Part shown: positions 1 to 6,925 of the stretch, piece by piece | Numbering within the stretch: the first letter of the stretch is position 1 | Layout: every line of letters begins with the position of its first letter | DNA from: Amycolatopsis marina | GTDB taxonomy: Bacteria; Actinomycetota; Actinomycetes; Mycobacteriales; Pseudonocardiaceae | Direction of reading: 5' to 3' | Length of the DNA: 64,000 nucleotides | NCBI RefSeq assembly: GCF_900111885.1 | Contig: NZ_FOKG01000012.1 | Coordinates: 1-64,000 of the forward strand | Made by a program: the position numbers and the translations under genes | Notes under the pieces: generated by a model | Seen by the model: only the letters and a program-made list of their open reading frames with translations | What the model was told of the DNA's origin: nothing | Database searches by the model: none

Positions 1-260
1 ACGCCGCCCGGCTCGCCGAGATGCTCGACCACGTAGTCCCGCACGTCGTCACGCACCCCGTCGATGTCCCAGTCCGCCCAGCGCAACAACCGCTGCATCC
101 CATCCGGAGACACCTCACCGGACTGCTCCGCCAGTGTCCAGCCGTTCTTCCGCTCCAACCCCGCGACCAGCCCGGACACATACTCCCGAGCCCGGCCCCG
201 CGGCTCCGACCGCCTGAACCGTCCCGCGATCCGATCATGAACCCGATCCAGCTGCCCCAT
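1..260 (-). CDS. IS701-like DDE transposase, N-terminal part (runs off window)
   Basis: Only about 86 N-terminal residues are present; the gene continues beyond base 1. The reading contains RAREYVSGLVAGLERKNGW, then LAEQSGEVSPDGMQRLLRWA and VRDDVRDYVVEHLGEP. This is the typical N-terminal region of actinobacterial IS701/IS4-type DDE transposases, just before the first catalytic Asp. The start could be ATG at 260 or one of the GTG codons up to 278; no clear ribosome binding site decides it. Whether the protein is intact cannot be told. It would cut and paste its own element at YTAR sites. Confidence 0.75.
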   Translation of the reverse strand, partial: MGQLDRVHDRIAGRFRRSEPRGRAREYVSGLVAGLERKNGWTLAEQSGEVSPDGMQRLLRWADWDIDGVRDDVRDYVVEHLGEPGG

Positions 261-319
261 CACCACATCGACCACCACAACGATGATCTACCACACGACG
301 ACCAACTGCCGTTGCAGTA
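1..319 (-). mobile_element. End of an IS701-like insertion sequence
   Basis: The element holds the 5-prime part of a transposase gene read on the minus strand and appears to end at base 319. Reading inward on the minus strand from 319, the end begins TACTGCAACGGCAGTTGG, which resembles IS701-type ends as I remember them. The adjoining bases 320-323 are CTAG, which fits the YTAR target duplicated by this family. The other end and the second target copy lie outside the window, so the boundary is an inference from one end only. Confidence 0.6.
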
Positions 320-333
320 CTAGGCTGCACCGC

Positions 334-927
334 GTGGTCCGCTCCAGCTCGGCCGTCGTCGCGGGCCTGATCGTCACGCTCCTGCTCGGAATCGTGTACG
401 CCGGTGACCGCGGCCCCGGCCCGTTCGATCAGTCGATCATGTCTCGGATCGAGGAGTCCACCGCGAATCAGGACACGCTGCTGCGGCTGCTGGTGCTGCC
501 CACCGAGCCGATCGTGCTCCTCCCGCTGCTCGCCGTACTCGCGCTGACGGCGCTGCTCGGCCGAGGGAAGAGGGAACTCGCGCTCGTCCTGGCGGGCCCC
601 GCCGTCGCCGTCGCGCTGAACACCTGGCTGCTCAAGCCCGCCTTCGGGCGCTACTTCGACGACCACCTGGCCTATCCCAGCGGACACGCGGTGAGCCTCG
701 TCGCGGTGTTCACGGTGCTCGCCGTACTCGCTCGCCCCGGCGTCGCCACCCGCCTGGTGGTGGGTATCGGTGTGCTGCTCACCCTCGGTGCGGGGGTCGG
801 GATGGCGGCCCTCGGCTACCACTACCCCACCGACGTGCTCGGCGCGGCGGCGTTCGCCATCGCGGTGGTGCTGGGCATCGCGGCCGGGCTCGAACGCCTC
901 CCGGGCGCCGAGAAGTCAGCTCGCTGA
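334..927 (+). CDS. PAP2-superfamily membrane phosphatase
   Basis: This is an integral membrane lipid phosphatase of the PAP2 family, which dephosphorylates lipid phosphates such as undecaprenyl pyrophosphate or phosphatidate; the exact substrate is unknown. The family motifs are visible: KPAFGR, then PSGHAVS, then YHYPTDVLG with its catalytic His. About five to six hydrophobic segments fit the fold. I chose GTG at 334 because the frame upstream of 320 belongs to the insertion element; no good ribosome binding site is seen, so the IS may have clipped the original leader. The 3-prime end overlaps the convergent zapE gene by 12 bases. Confidence 0.8.
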   Translation: MVRSSSAVVAGLIVTLLLGIVYAGDRGPGPFDQSIMSRIEESTANQDTLLRLLVLPTEPIVLLPLLAVLALTALLGRGKRELALVLAGPAVAVALNTWLLKPAFGRYFDDHLAYPSGHAVSLVAVFTVLAVLARPGVATRLVVGIGVLLTLGAGVGMAALGYHYPTDVLGAAAFAIAVVLGIAAGLERLPGAEKSAR

Positions 928-1962
928 GGCCGGTGTTTCCGCCGCGTCCCTGGCCAGTGCCGTCAGCCTGCTGACCGCACGCAGGTACTTCTTGCGGTAT
1001 CCGCCGTGCACCATGTCCTCGTCGAACAGCTCGGACAGCCGCACGCCCGAGGTCACCACCGGGATGGCCCGGTCGTAGAGCCGGTCCGCGAGGGCCACGA
1101 GCCGCAGCGCCACCGTTTGGTCCGGCGCGGTCCGCACGTCGCGCAGGTGCATCACCGACACGCCGTCGAGCAGCCGCCCGTAGCGGGAGGGGTGCAGGCG
1201 CGACAGGTGCTCGCAGAGTGGGGCGAAGTCGTCCAGTGTCGAATCCGGCCGCCGCTCGGCCGAGGCCGTCAGTTCCGCGTCGCTCACCGGATCGGGTGCG
1301 TCGGGCAGGCCGCGGTGCCGGTAGTCGGGACCGTCCACCCGCACCACACCGAACCGCGCGGCGAGCGACTGGATCTCCCGCAGGAAGTCCTCGGCGGCGA
1401 ACCGGCCCTCGCCCAGCCTGTCCGGCAGGGTGTTGGAAGTGGCGGCGACGTTCACCCCGGCGTCGGTCAGCTCGCGCAGCAGCCTCGTCACGAGCATGGT
1501 GTCGCCGGGGTCGTCCAGCTCGAACTCGTCGATCGCGAGCAGCCGGTGCTCCGACAGCCTGCGCACGGCCTCGGCGAACCCCAGCACGCCGACCAGGTTG
1601 GTCAGCTCGACGAACGTGCCGTAGGACTTCGGCGCGGGCACCTCGTGCCAGATCGAGGCCAGCAGGTGGGTCTTGCCGACGCCGAACCCGCCGTCGAGGT
1701 AGAGCCCCGGTTGCTCCGGACCGGCAGTGGCTCCCCCACCGAAGAGCGACCGCCACCCGGATCGGCGTTTCCGCCCACCGTCGGCGACCTCGTGCGCAAA
1801 GGCCGAGCACGCCTCTACGGCCTCGGCCTGGCTCGGTTCCTCGGGGTTCGGCACGTAGGTGGAGAAGCGCACGGCGTCGAACCGCGGTGGTGGCACCAGC
1901 GCGGTGATCAGTTCGTCCGCGCCGATCTCCGGCCATCGATCGGTGAGCGCTGCGGCAGGCAT
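916..1962 (-). CDS. zapE: ZapE/AFG1-family cell-division ATPase
   Basis: This 348-residue P-loop ATPase belongs to the ZapE (AFG1/LACE1) family; E. coli ZapE destabilises FtsZ polymers at the division site. Walker A is GGFGVGKTHL near residue 95. Walker B is LLAIDEFELDD, and a sensor-like ATSNTLPDRL follows. The start is fixed by a minus-strand -10 box TACCCT (1970-1975) seven bases upstream of the ATG at 1962, which implies a leaderless transcript. It lies divergent to the RibD-like gene, as Rv2670c does to Rv2671 in M. tuberculosis (from memory). Confidence 0.87.
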   Translation of the reverse strand: MPAAALTDRWPEIGADELITALVPPPRFDAVRFSTYVPNPEEPSQAEAVEACSAFAHEVADGGRKRRSGWRSLFGGGATAGPEQPGLYLDGGFGVGKTHLLASIWHEVPAPKSYGTFVELTNLVGVLGFAEAVRRLSEHRLLAIDEFELDDPGDTMLVTRLLRELTDAGVNVAATSNTLPDRLGEGRFAAEDFLREIQSLAARFGVVRVDGPDYRHRGLPDAPDPVSDAELTASAERRPDSTLDDFAPLCEHLSRLHPSRYGRLLDGVSVMHLRDVRTAPDQTVALRLVALADRLYDRAIPVVTSGVRLSELFDEDMVHGGYRKKYLRAVSRLTALARDAAETPASAS

Positions 1963-1969
1963 GGCAGCC

Positions 1970-1975
1970 AGGGTA
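1970..1975 (-). promoter_or_regulatory. -10 box of zapE (leaderless start)
   Basis: The minus strand reads TACCCT here, followed by seven bases and the ATG of zapE at 1962. It fits TANNNT at leaderless spacing. No convincing -35 box was identified. Confidence 0.55.
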
Positions 1976-2070
1976 ATCAGGGGAAGCCGGACCACCGCGC
2001 CCGCGACCGGAGGATCGAGACCTGGCCCACCCGAATGGTCGTTTGCCGCCTCCCGTGTTGGGATGAGGGA

Positions 2071-2832
2071 GTGCAGATCCTGTGGCCGACACCGTCGGGT
2101 GAGAACCCGTCCGAATCGATGACCGATGCCGACCTCGAGCGGATCTACGACTACCCCGAGCAACTCGACCGACCGTGGGTACAGGTCAACTTCGTGTCCT
2201 CCGCGGACGGGGCCGTCACCGTGGACGGGCGCTCCGAAGGCCTGTCCCATCCGGCCGACAAGCGCCTGTTCCTGCTCGGGCGCGACCTCGCCGACGTGAT
2301 TCTGGTCGGCGCGGGCACGGTGCTCGCCGAGGACTACCGGGGCGCCCGGCAGACAGAGCGAAGGGCCCGGCTCGATCGCGGCGGTGTCCCGCCGATCGCG
2401 GTGGTCACCAACCGGTGCACCATCCACCCCGACTCCCGCCTGCTCACCGACACCCACGTGCCGCCGATCGTGCTGACCTGCTCCGCCGCTCCGCCGGAGC
2501 GGCGAGCGGAACTGGCCGACGCCGGGGCCGACGTCGTACTGGCGGGTGAGCAGATGGTCGACCTGCACGCCGCGCTGAAGGCGCTGGAGGAGCGGGGCCT
2601 GCGCAGGGTGGACTGCGAGGGAGGGCCGCATCTGTTCGGCAGCCTGCTCGGCGCGGGCCTGGTGGACCAGCTGTGCCTGACCATGGCGCCACTGCTGGCT
2701 GGTCCCGGACCAGACCGGATCACCGCGGGGCCCGGAATCGAGAAGCCGCAGGACATGCGGCTGGCCTCCCTGCTCCAGGAGGACGACTTCCTGATGCTGC
2801 GATATCGCCGGGACCCTGGCGGGCTGGGGTGA
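2071..2832 (+). CDS. RibD C-terminal-domain pyrimidine reductase family protein
   Basis: This 253-residue protein resembles the reductase domain of RibD, which reduces a pyrimidine intermediate of riboflavin synthesis with NADPH. Recognisable parts are PWVQVNFVSSADGAVTVDGRS at the N-terminus, VILVGAGTVLAEDY, and CEGGPHLFGSLLGAGLVDQL near the C-terminus. It lacks the deaminase half of full RibD. The apparent M. tuberculosis counterpart, Rv2671, is reported to act like a dihydrofolate reductase when overproduced, so a role outside riboflavin synthesis is possible. GTG at 2071 follows GGATGAGGGA; the upstream reading frame is antisense to zapE. Confidence 0.8.
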   Translation: MQILWPTPSGENPSESMTDADLERIYDYPEQLDRPWVQVNFVSSADGAVTVDGRSEGLSHPADKRLFLLGRDLADVILVGAGTVLAEDYRGARQTERRARLDRGGVPPIAVVTNRCTIHPDSRLLTDTHVPPIVLTCSAAPPERRAELADAGADVVLAGEQMVDLHAALKALEERGLRRVDCEGGPHLFGSLLGAGLVDQLCLTMAPLLAGPGPDRITAGPGIEKPQDMRLASLLQEDDFLMLRYRRDPGGLG

Positions 2833-3428
2833 GCACCGAGCCGACGGTGTCCGACGCCGTACTGGCCGGCCGGGCGGCCGGAGGCGACCACGCCGCCTTC
2901 GACCGCCTGGTTCGCAGGCACACCCCACGGATGTACCGGGTGGCGCTGCGGGTCACCGGAACCGCCGCGGAGGCCGAGGACGTCGTGCAGGACGCCTGGA
3001 TCTCGGCGTGGCGGGCGATGGCCGGCTTCCGCAACGAGTCGGCGGTCTCCACCTGGCTGTACCGGGTCGTCACCAACACCGCACTGGGGCACGTGCGCCG
3101 CCGCAGGCCGACGGTCTCGCTCGACGCGGCGCTGTCAGGGCTGTCGGACGACGGCGGCGGGGCCCGGTCGTTCCTCGAGTCGGGTGTACTCGCCGACACG
3201 CGTGGTAGCCCCGAGGGGCTCCTCGTTCGGGCGGAGCAGGTCGACGCCGTGCTGCGTGCCATCGCGGAGCTCGACATGCCGCAGCGGGTGCCGTTGGTGC
3301 TCCGCGAGCTGGAAGGGCTGAGCTACGAGGAGGTCGCCGAAGTGCTCGACGTCAGCGTCCCGGCCTTGCGTTCCCGGTTGCACCGCGCCAGGGTGGCGTT
3401 GCTCGCGAAACTGAGGGAGCTGCGATGA
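2829..3428 (+). CDS. ECF-type RNA polymerase sigma factor
   Basis: This 199-residue sigma factor has region 2 (DHAAFDRLVRRHTPRMYRVA to AEDVVQDAWISAWR, then STWLYRVVTNTALGHVRRRR) and region 4 (LPLVLRELEGLSYEEVAEVL-like recognition helix ending PALRSRLHRARVAL). There is no region 3, as in ECF sigmas. The linker between the regions, about 45 residues, is longer than usual. GTG at 2829 overlaps the stop of the preceding gene (GTGA) and its own stop overlaps the next start (ATGA), so it is probably co-translated with both. It is the likely transcriptional head of the Asp23-family cluster that follows; that regulatory link is inferred from position. Confidence 0.88.
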   Translation: MSTEPTVSDAVLAGRAAGGDHAAFDRLVRRHTPRMYRVALRVTGTAAEAEDVVQDAWISAWRAMAGFRNESAVSTWLYRVVTNTALGHVRRRRPTVSLDAALSGLSDDGGGARSFLESGVLADTRGSPEGLLVRAEQVDAVLRAIAELDMPQRVPLVLRELEGLSYEEVAEVLDVSVPALRSRLHRARVALLAKLRELR

Positions 3429-3859
3429 GCACCGGCGAGGACCCGCGGAACGACCCGCGGTGGGACCTGGTCCGGGCTGCTGCCCGCGCTCCCGTGCCCA
3501 CCCCGCCCGGATTGATCGCCCGCGTGCTCAGCTCCGTGCGCGGCGTCCGGGGCAGGCTGCTCGCCGAGCCACTCGAACTGCGGCAGCACGGCGGCACCCT
3601 GCGGATCAGCGAGAAGGTGATCGTGCTCCTCGCCAGGAAGCTCGGTGCGGACATCGGCGCGGAGGTCGGCGGGATCCACGTCTCCGCTGTCGCCATGGAG
3701 GACGGCGGCCTGGAAGTCCTGCTGACCGTGCGGTACGGCGTGCCGGCCGCGGAGGCCGCCGACACCCTGCGGCGCAGGCTCGGGGAAACACTGGTGGAAC
3801 ACCTCGGCCGCCTCGCACCCCCGGTGAACGTGCACATCGCGGACGTACACCGGAACTGA
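3425..3859 (+). CDS. Asp23/Gls24-family protein coupled to the sigma factor
   Basis: The C-terminal half (about residues 55-144) carries an Asp23-like pattern: LRISEKVIVLLARKLGADI, then a strand-rich stretch with VHVSAVAMEDGGLEVLLTVR-type sequence and a final VNVHIADVH strand. The first 50 residues, including DPRWDLVRAAARAPVPTPP, are not part of the usual Asp23 fold. The ATGA overlap with the sigma gene is the spacing often seen for sigma/anti-sigma pairs. It could therefore be a sigma partner rather than an envelope protein, but no zinc-binding anti-sigma motif or membrane segment is present. Confidence 0.65.
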   Translation: MSTGEDPRNDPRWDLVRAAARAPVPTPPGLIARVLSSVRGVRGRLLAEPLELRQHGGTLRISEKVIVLLARKLGADIGAEVGGIHVSAVAMEDGGLEVLLTVRYGVPAAEAADTLRRRLGETLVEHLGRLAPPVNVHIADVHRN

Positions 3860-3989
3860 ACCGCCGATAGCCCATTCGGGGGAGACAGCGGAAGATTGGG
3901 GCGGAAGGGGACATCGTAGAGGTCAGACGGCAACGGTTCGCGGAGCGCGACCCGGCACAGACTTCACCGGCAGGAAGGAAGCAAGCGTC

Positions 3990-4463
3990 ATGGCGCAGAC
4001 CGGAGAGGGCAGGAACGACAAGTCCGCCCCCGTGACCAAGCCCGGCACGACGACCGCGTTGAACGAGGACGACTCGACCGGAAAGACGACAATCTCCTCA
4101 GCGGTGGTGCAGAAGGTCTCCGGAATCGCCGCACGAGAGGTCTCCGGCGTGTACGCGCTCGGCGGGGGCGTGTCCCGTGCGTTCGGCGCGATCAGGGAGC
4201 GGATCCCCGGCTCGGGCACGGTCACGACGTCGGGAGTTTCGGTGGAGGTCGGCGAGAAGCAGGCAGCCGTCGATCTCGACATCGTCGTCGAGTACGGCGC
4301 GCGGATCGTCGACGTCGCCCGTTCCGTGCGCCGCAACGTCATCTCCGCGGTCGAGCAGATCACCGGGCTCGAGGTGATCGAGGTGAACATCGCCGTCAAC
4401 GACATCCACCTTCCCGAGGACGACGAGGACGAATCCGAACAGCAGTCCTCCCGGGTCGAATGA
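3990..4463 (+). CDS. Asp23/Gls24-family envelope stress protein
   Basis: At 157 residues this is the most canonical Asp23 member of the cluster. Asp23 of Staphylococcus aureus is a cytoplasmic protein held at the membrane by AmaP and linked to envelope stress. The core starts at GKTTISSAVVQKVSGIAARE, continues SGVYALGGG and VAVDLDIVVEYG-type strands, and ends VIEVNIAVNDIHLPEDD. Both tails are polar and probably disordered. ATG at 3990 is preceded by AGGAAGGA. The 130 bases before it contain no gene and should hold a promoter for the operon; GGAAG...CGTAG at about 3890-3916 is a weak ECF-like candidate. Confidence 0.85.
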   Translation: MAQTGEGRNDKSAPVTKPGTTTALNEDDSTGKTTISSAVVQKVSGIAAREVSGVYALGGGVSRAFGAIRERIPGSGTVTTSGVSVEVGEKQAAVDLDIVVEYGARIVDVARSVRRNVISAVEQITGLEVIEVNIAVNDIHLPEDDEDESEQQSSRVE

Positions 4464-4525
4464 GGCCTCTGTCCACACCGGAAAGATTTCGAAGGGGACG
4501 TCCGCAGACCGAAGGAGCCGATCCG

Positions 4526-4852
4526 ATGAGTACCGACCAGGACACCGATCTCGCGGAGGCGATCGCGAAGGAGCTGCTCGCTCACCCTGCGGTGGTGGCG
4601 TTGAGCGGCGGCCCGCTGGGAGTACTCGCCACCCACCTGCCGGGCCGGAAGGTCACCGGCGTACGGGCGCCGGGCCATGGGGAACCCGTGGAGGTCGGCG
4701 TGGTCGTGCGACTCGGCGACCCGTTGCCGCAGGTGACCGAGGAGCTCCGGGCACGGGTGCGGACGCTCGCGGGCGCAGTCCGGGTGGACGTCACGGTCAC
4801 CGACGTGCAGGCGGAGGTCCCCGCCCAGGCCCGTGCCGCGGAGCGGCGGTGA
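4526..4852 (+). CDS. Small Asp23-cluster protein of unknown function
   Basis: This 108-residue soluble protein has no motif I can name. It opens with an acidic helix, MSTDQDTDLAEAIAKELLAH, then PAVVALSGGPLGVLATHLPG, and ends with strand-like VRVDVTVTDVQAEVP. That final pattern resembles the last strand of the Asp23 fold in the neighbouring genes, so it may be a divergent short Asp23 protein. GAAGGAG at 4511-4517 gives a strong ribosome binding site for ATG 4526. It sits between two cluster genes on the same strand and is probably co-transcribed. Confidence 0.7.
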   Translation: MSTDQDTDLAEAIAKELLAHPAVVALSGGPLGVLATHLPGRKVTGVRAPGHGEPVEVGVVVRLGDPLPQVTEELRARVRTLAGAVRVDVTVTDVQAEVPAQARAAERR

Positions 4853-4853
4853 C

Positions 4854-5132
4854 GTGAGTCACGAGCCGGATCGGGAGGCGCGGGAACGGGCTGAGTTCCG
4901 CGCGTTCGTCCGCGAGCACCATCCTGATGTCGGCGGCGATCCACAGGAGTTCCTGGCGGGGCTCGCCCGGTTCCGTGAGGCTCGCGGCCCGCGGTCCACT
5001 CGGCAGGGACCGGACGAACCGGGGCACGACCGGTACGACGCGCCCGTGTACTTCGCCGCGCGGGAGCCAGGAGTGGTCGGCAGGGTCAAGCGCTGGCGGC
5101 AGCGGCGCAGGCGCCCGCCGCGAGTGCGGTAA
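4854..5132 (+). CDS. Small basic-tailed protein with a J-domain-like HPD motif
   Basis: This 92-residue protein is not a family I recognise. Residues 8-40 read like the middle of a J domain: a charged helix, then HHPDVGGDPQEFLAGLARF with His23-Pro24-Asp25, the tripeptide J proteins use to stimulate Hsp70. The usual first helix is missing or very short. The C-terminal 20 residues are strongly basic (KRWRQRRRRPP). GTG 4854 starts one base after the previous stop. Its place inside the Asp23 cluster suggests a role with those proteins, possibly recruiting DnaK; this is inference. Confidence 0.65.
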   Translation: MSHEPDREARERAEFRAFVREHHPDVGGDPQEFLAGLARFREARGPRSTRQGPDEPGHDRYDAPVYFAAREPGVVGRVKRWRQRRRRPPRVR

Positions 5133-5179
5133 GCGGCGAGCCCGACACACAGCTTTCAACAAGACTCGAGGAGCCAGTG

Positions 5180-5356
5180 ATGAACGCAACGCAGACCGGG
5201 ATCATCGCGGGACTCGTGCTCGGCCTCGCCGCGGCGCAGAGTTTCACCACCTTCCTGATCACCCTCGCCGTCGGCGTGATCGGTCTCGTCGTGGGCCGCG
5301 TGCTCGACGGCGCGCTGGACCTCGGTGACGTGTTCGGCCGGGGCAGGGACAAGTGA
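5180..5356 (+). CDS. 58-residue membrane protein, DUF2273-like
   Basis: This gene is short and easy to miss. The protein is almost entirely hydrophobic: MNATQTGIIAGLVLGLAAAQ, a short break, then a second segment ITLAVGVIGLVVGRVLDG, and a polar tail. In Firmicutes, asp23 operons carry a similarly small two-helix DUF2273 protein between amaP and asp23; size, topology and position match. GAGGAG at 5169-5174 precedes ATG 5180 by five bases. Its stop overlaps the next start (GTGA at 5353), which supports it being a real, translationally coupled gene. Confidence 0.75.
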   Translation: MNATQTGIIAGLVLGLAAAQSFTTFLITLAVGVIGLVVGRVLDGALDLGDVFGRGRDK

Positions 5357-5724
5357 GCATGCCCGATTCCCCGCCGCTGCCCGAGCCGGAGGAACGGGGA
5401 TCGCTCTCGATCGGGCACACCGTGGTGCGCAAGGTGGCTCAGCGGGCCGCCGACGACGTGCCCGGCACCACGCGGGCGCAGCGGCGGGTCGCGGGACTCG
5501 GTGTCGGCGCGCACGGGGCCAACGTGCACGTCAGCGGCAGGGACAACGACGTCGACCTCGCACTGGACCTGGCCCTGCGCTATCCGAGCCCGGTGCGCGA
5601 GACCGCCTCGGCCGTGCGCGCGTCGGTGACCGAGGAGGTCGAACGGATCACGTCGTACCGCGTTCGCACGTTGTCGGTCACGGTGTCGGCGCTCGAGGCC
5701 GCGCGGCCGCCCCGCGTGCGCTGA
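5353..5724 (+). CDS. Asp23/Gls24-family protein
   Basis: This 123-residue protein shows the Asp23 layout: LSIGHTVVRKVAQRAADDVP, then GVGAHGANVHVSG, VDLALDLALRYPSPVRETA and a closing VRTLSVTVSAL strand. It differs from the copy at 3990 in having a short proline-rich N-terminus and no acidic tail. GTG 5353 overlaps the stop of the small membrane protein. Three Asp23-type genes in one operon suggest hetero-oligomers, which is inference. Confidence 0.78.
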   Translation: MSMPDSPPLPEPEERGSLSIGHTVVRKVAQRAADDVPGTTRAQRRVAGLGVGAHGANVHVSGRDNDVDLALDLALRYPSPVRETASAVRASVTEEVERITSYRVRTLSVTVSALEAARPPRVR

Positions 5725-5758
5725 GGCGCGGCCCCACCCGTCAAGGAGAGGAACAGAA

Positions 5759-6295
5759 GTGCGAGTTCTCGTCCGTCTACTGTCGACGTTGCTCGCCCTT
5801 GCCGCCGTGGTGATCGGCGCTGTCGTGGCGCTCGAGGTCGCCTGGCAGTGGTGGCGACCTGCCGAGGCACCGCTGCTGGCGCCCTGGCCGCGGTGGCGGG
5901 ACGCCCTCGCGGAACTCACCTGGGACTCGGGTGCGGTCCGGGTGCTGGCCGCGGTCGTCGCGGGTGCGGGCCTGCTGCTCGTGCTCATCGCCCTGGCCGC
6001 ACGCAGGCGCGGCGTGCTGTTGCATGATCCGGCCACCGACGTCAGCGTCAGCACCTCCCCTCGGTCGCTCGCCCGGCTGGTGGGCCACCGGGTACGTGCC
6101 CAGGACAAAGTGGAGCGGGCCACCGTGACCGCGAGCGCGAAGAAGGTGCGGGTGCGCGCGATCAGCACGATGGAGACGGAGGGCGAGTTGCGTCCGCGAC
6201 TGCTGGCGACGGTGTCCGAACTGCTCGGTGAGATACCGCTGGCCAGGACTCCGAAAGTCTCCGTGGTCGTCGACTCACCGAAGGACCGCCGATGA
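5759..6295 (+). CDS. DUF6286-type two-helix membrane protein of the Asp23 cluster
   Basis: The 178-residue protein has a membrane segment at about residues 5-27 (LLSTLLALAAVVIGAVVALEV), a loop rich in Trp and Pro, a second segment at about 65-85, and a C-terminal soluble part with VERATVTASAKKVRVRA and KVSVVVDSP. Actinobacterial Asp23 operons usually carry a protein of this kind next to AmaP, annotated DUF6286 as I remember. GTG 5759 follows AAGGAGAGG. Its stop overlaps the next gene (ATGA). Function unknown; probably part of the same membrane complex. Confidence 0.75.
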   Translation: MRVLVRLLSTLLALAAVVIGAVVALEVAWQWWRPAEAPLLAPWPRWRDALAELTWDSGAVRVLAAVVAGAGLLLVLIALAARRRGVLLHDPATDVSVSTSPRSLARLVGHRVRAQDKVERATVTASAKKVRVRAISTMETEGELRPRLLATVSELLGEIPLARTPKVSVVVDSPKDRR

Positions 6296-6897
6296 GCCGT
6301 GCATCTGTGGCCGAGCGAGCCCTGGCCCGCTCCTACGGCGTCGAACGAACGCTGACCCTGCTGGTGGGGTTGCTCGCACTGGCGGCCGGCTGTGTCGTAC
6401 TGCTGGTCAGCCTCGGCGTACTCGGGTCCTTCCGGGCACAGCGGCCGGTGCTGGATCCGCTGGCCGTGGACTGGTTGCAGGCGCGACCCGAGGCCCTGGT
6501 CAAGAGCATCGTGATCGCCGCCGCCCTGGCCCTGTTCGCCTGCGGGATGTGGTGGCTGGTTCGCTCGCTGCGCCCCGAACCCCGCCCTGACTTCGCCCTC
6601 GATCGCACGCCTGGCGAGGAGGTCACGGTGACCGCGACCGCGATCGCCGCGGCCGTCCAGGCCGACGCCGAGCAGGTGACCGGGGTGACCAAGGCGCGGG
6701 CGCGGTCCGTCGGCGACGAAGAGCAACCCGCGCTGCGGCTCAGTCTGTGGCTGCGGCAGGGCACCGACGTGCGCCAGGTGTGGGAGGAACTCGACATCAC
6801 CGTGCTCGCCCCTGCCCGCGAGGCACTGGGGGTGCAAACCCTGCCGACGGCCGTCCGGCTCGAACTGGACACCGTGGACGGCCAGCGGGTGCGGTGA
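6292..6897 (+). CDS. AmaP-like alkaline shock membrane anchor
   Basis: This 201-residue protein fits the AmaP type: two N-terminal membrane segments (about residues 18-42 and 68-90) with a short outside loop, then a cytoplasmic domain with VTVTATAIAAAVQADAEQV and LRLSLWLRQGTDVRQVW. In Staphylococcus AmaP anchors Asp23 at the membrane. It ends the Asp23 cluster, as expected for an anchor. ATG 6292 overlaps the previous stop. Homology to the Firmicutes anchor is by layout more than by sequence. Confidence 0.77.
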   Translation: MSRASVAERALARSYGVERTLTLLVGLLALAAGCVVLLVSLGVLGSFRAQRPVLDPLAVDWLQARPEALVKSIVIAAALALFACGMWWLVRSLRPEPRPDFALDRTPGEEVTVTATAIAAAVQADAEQVTGVTKARARSVGDEEQPALRLSLWLRQGTDVRQVWEELDITVLAPAREALGVQTLPTAVRLELDTVDGQRVR

Positions 6898-6925
6898 CCG
6901 GCGCTTCCGGGGCAGAATGACGGCC

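Noticed and set aside
916..2928. Very long minus-strand frame continuing upstream of zapE
   Set aside because: Beyond 1962 it runs antisense through the RibD-like gene and shows no family features; it is a GC-bias artefact.
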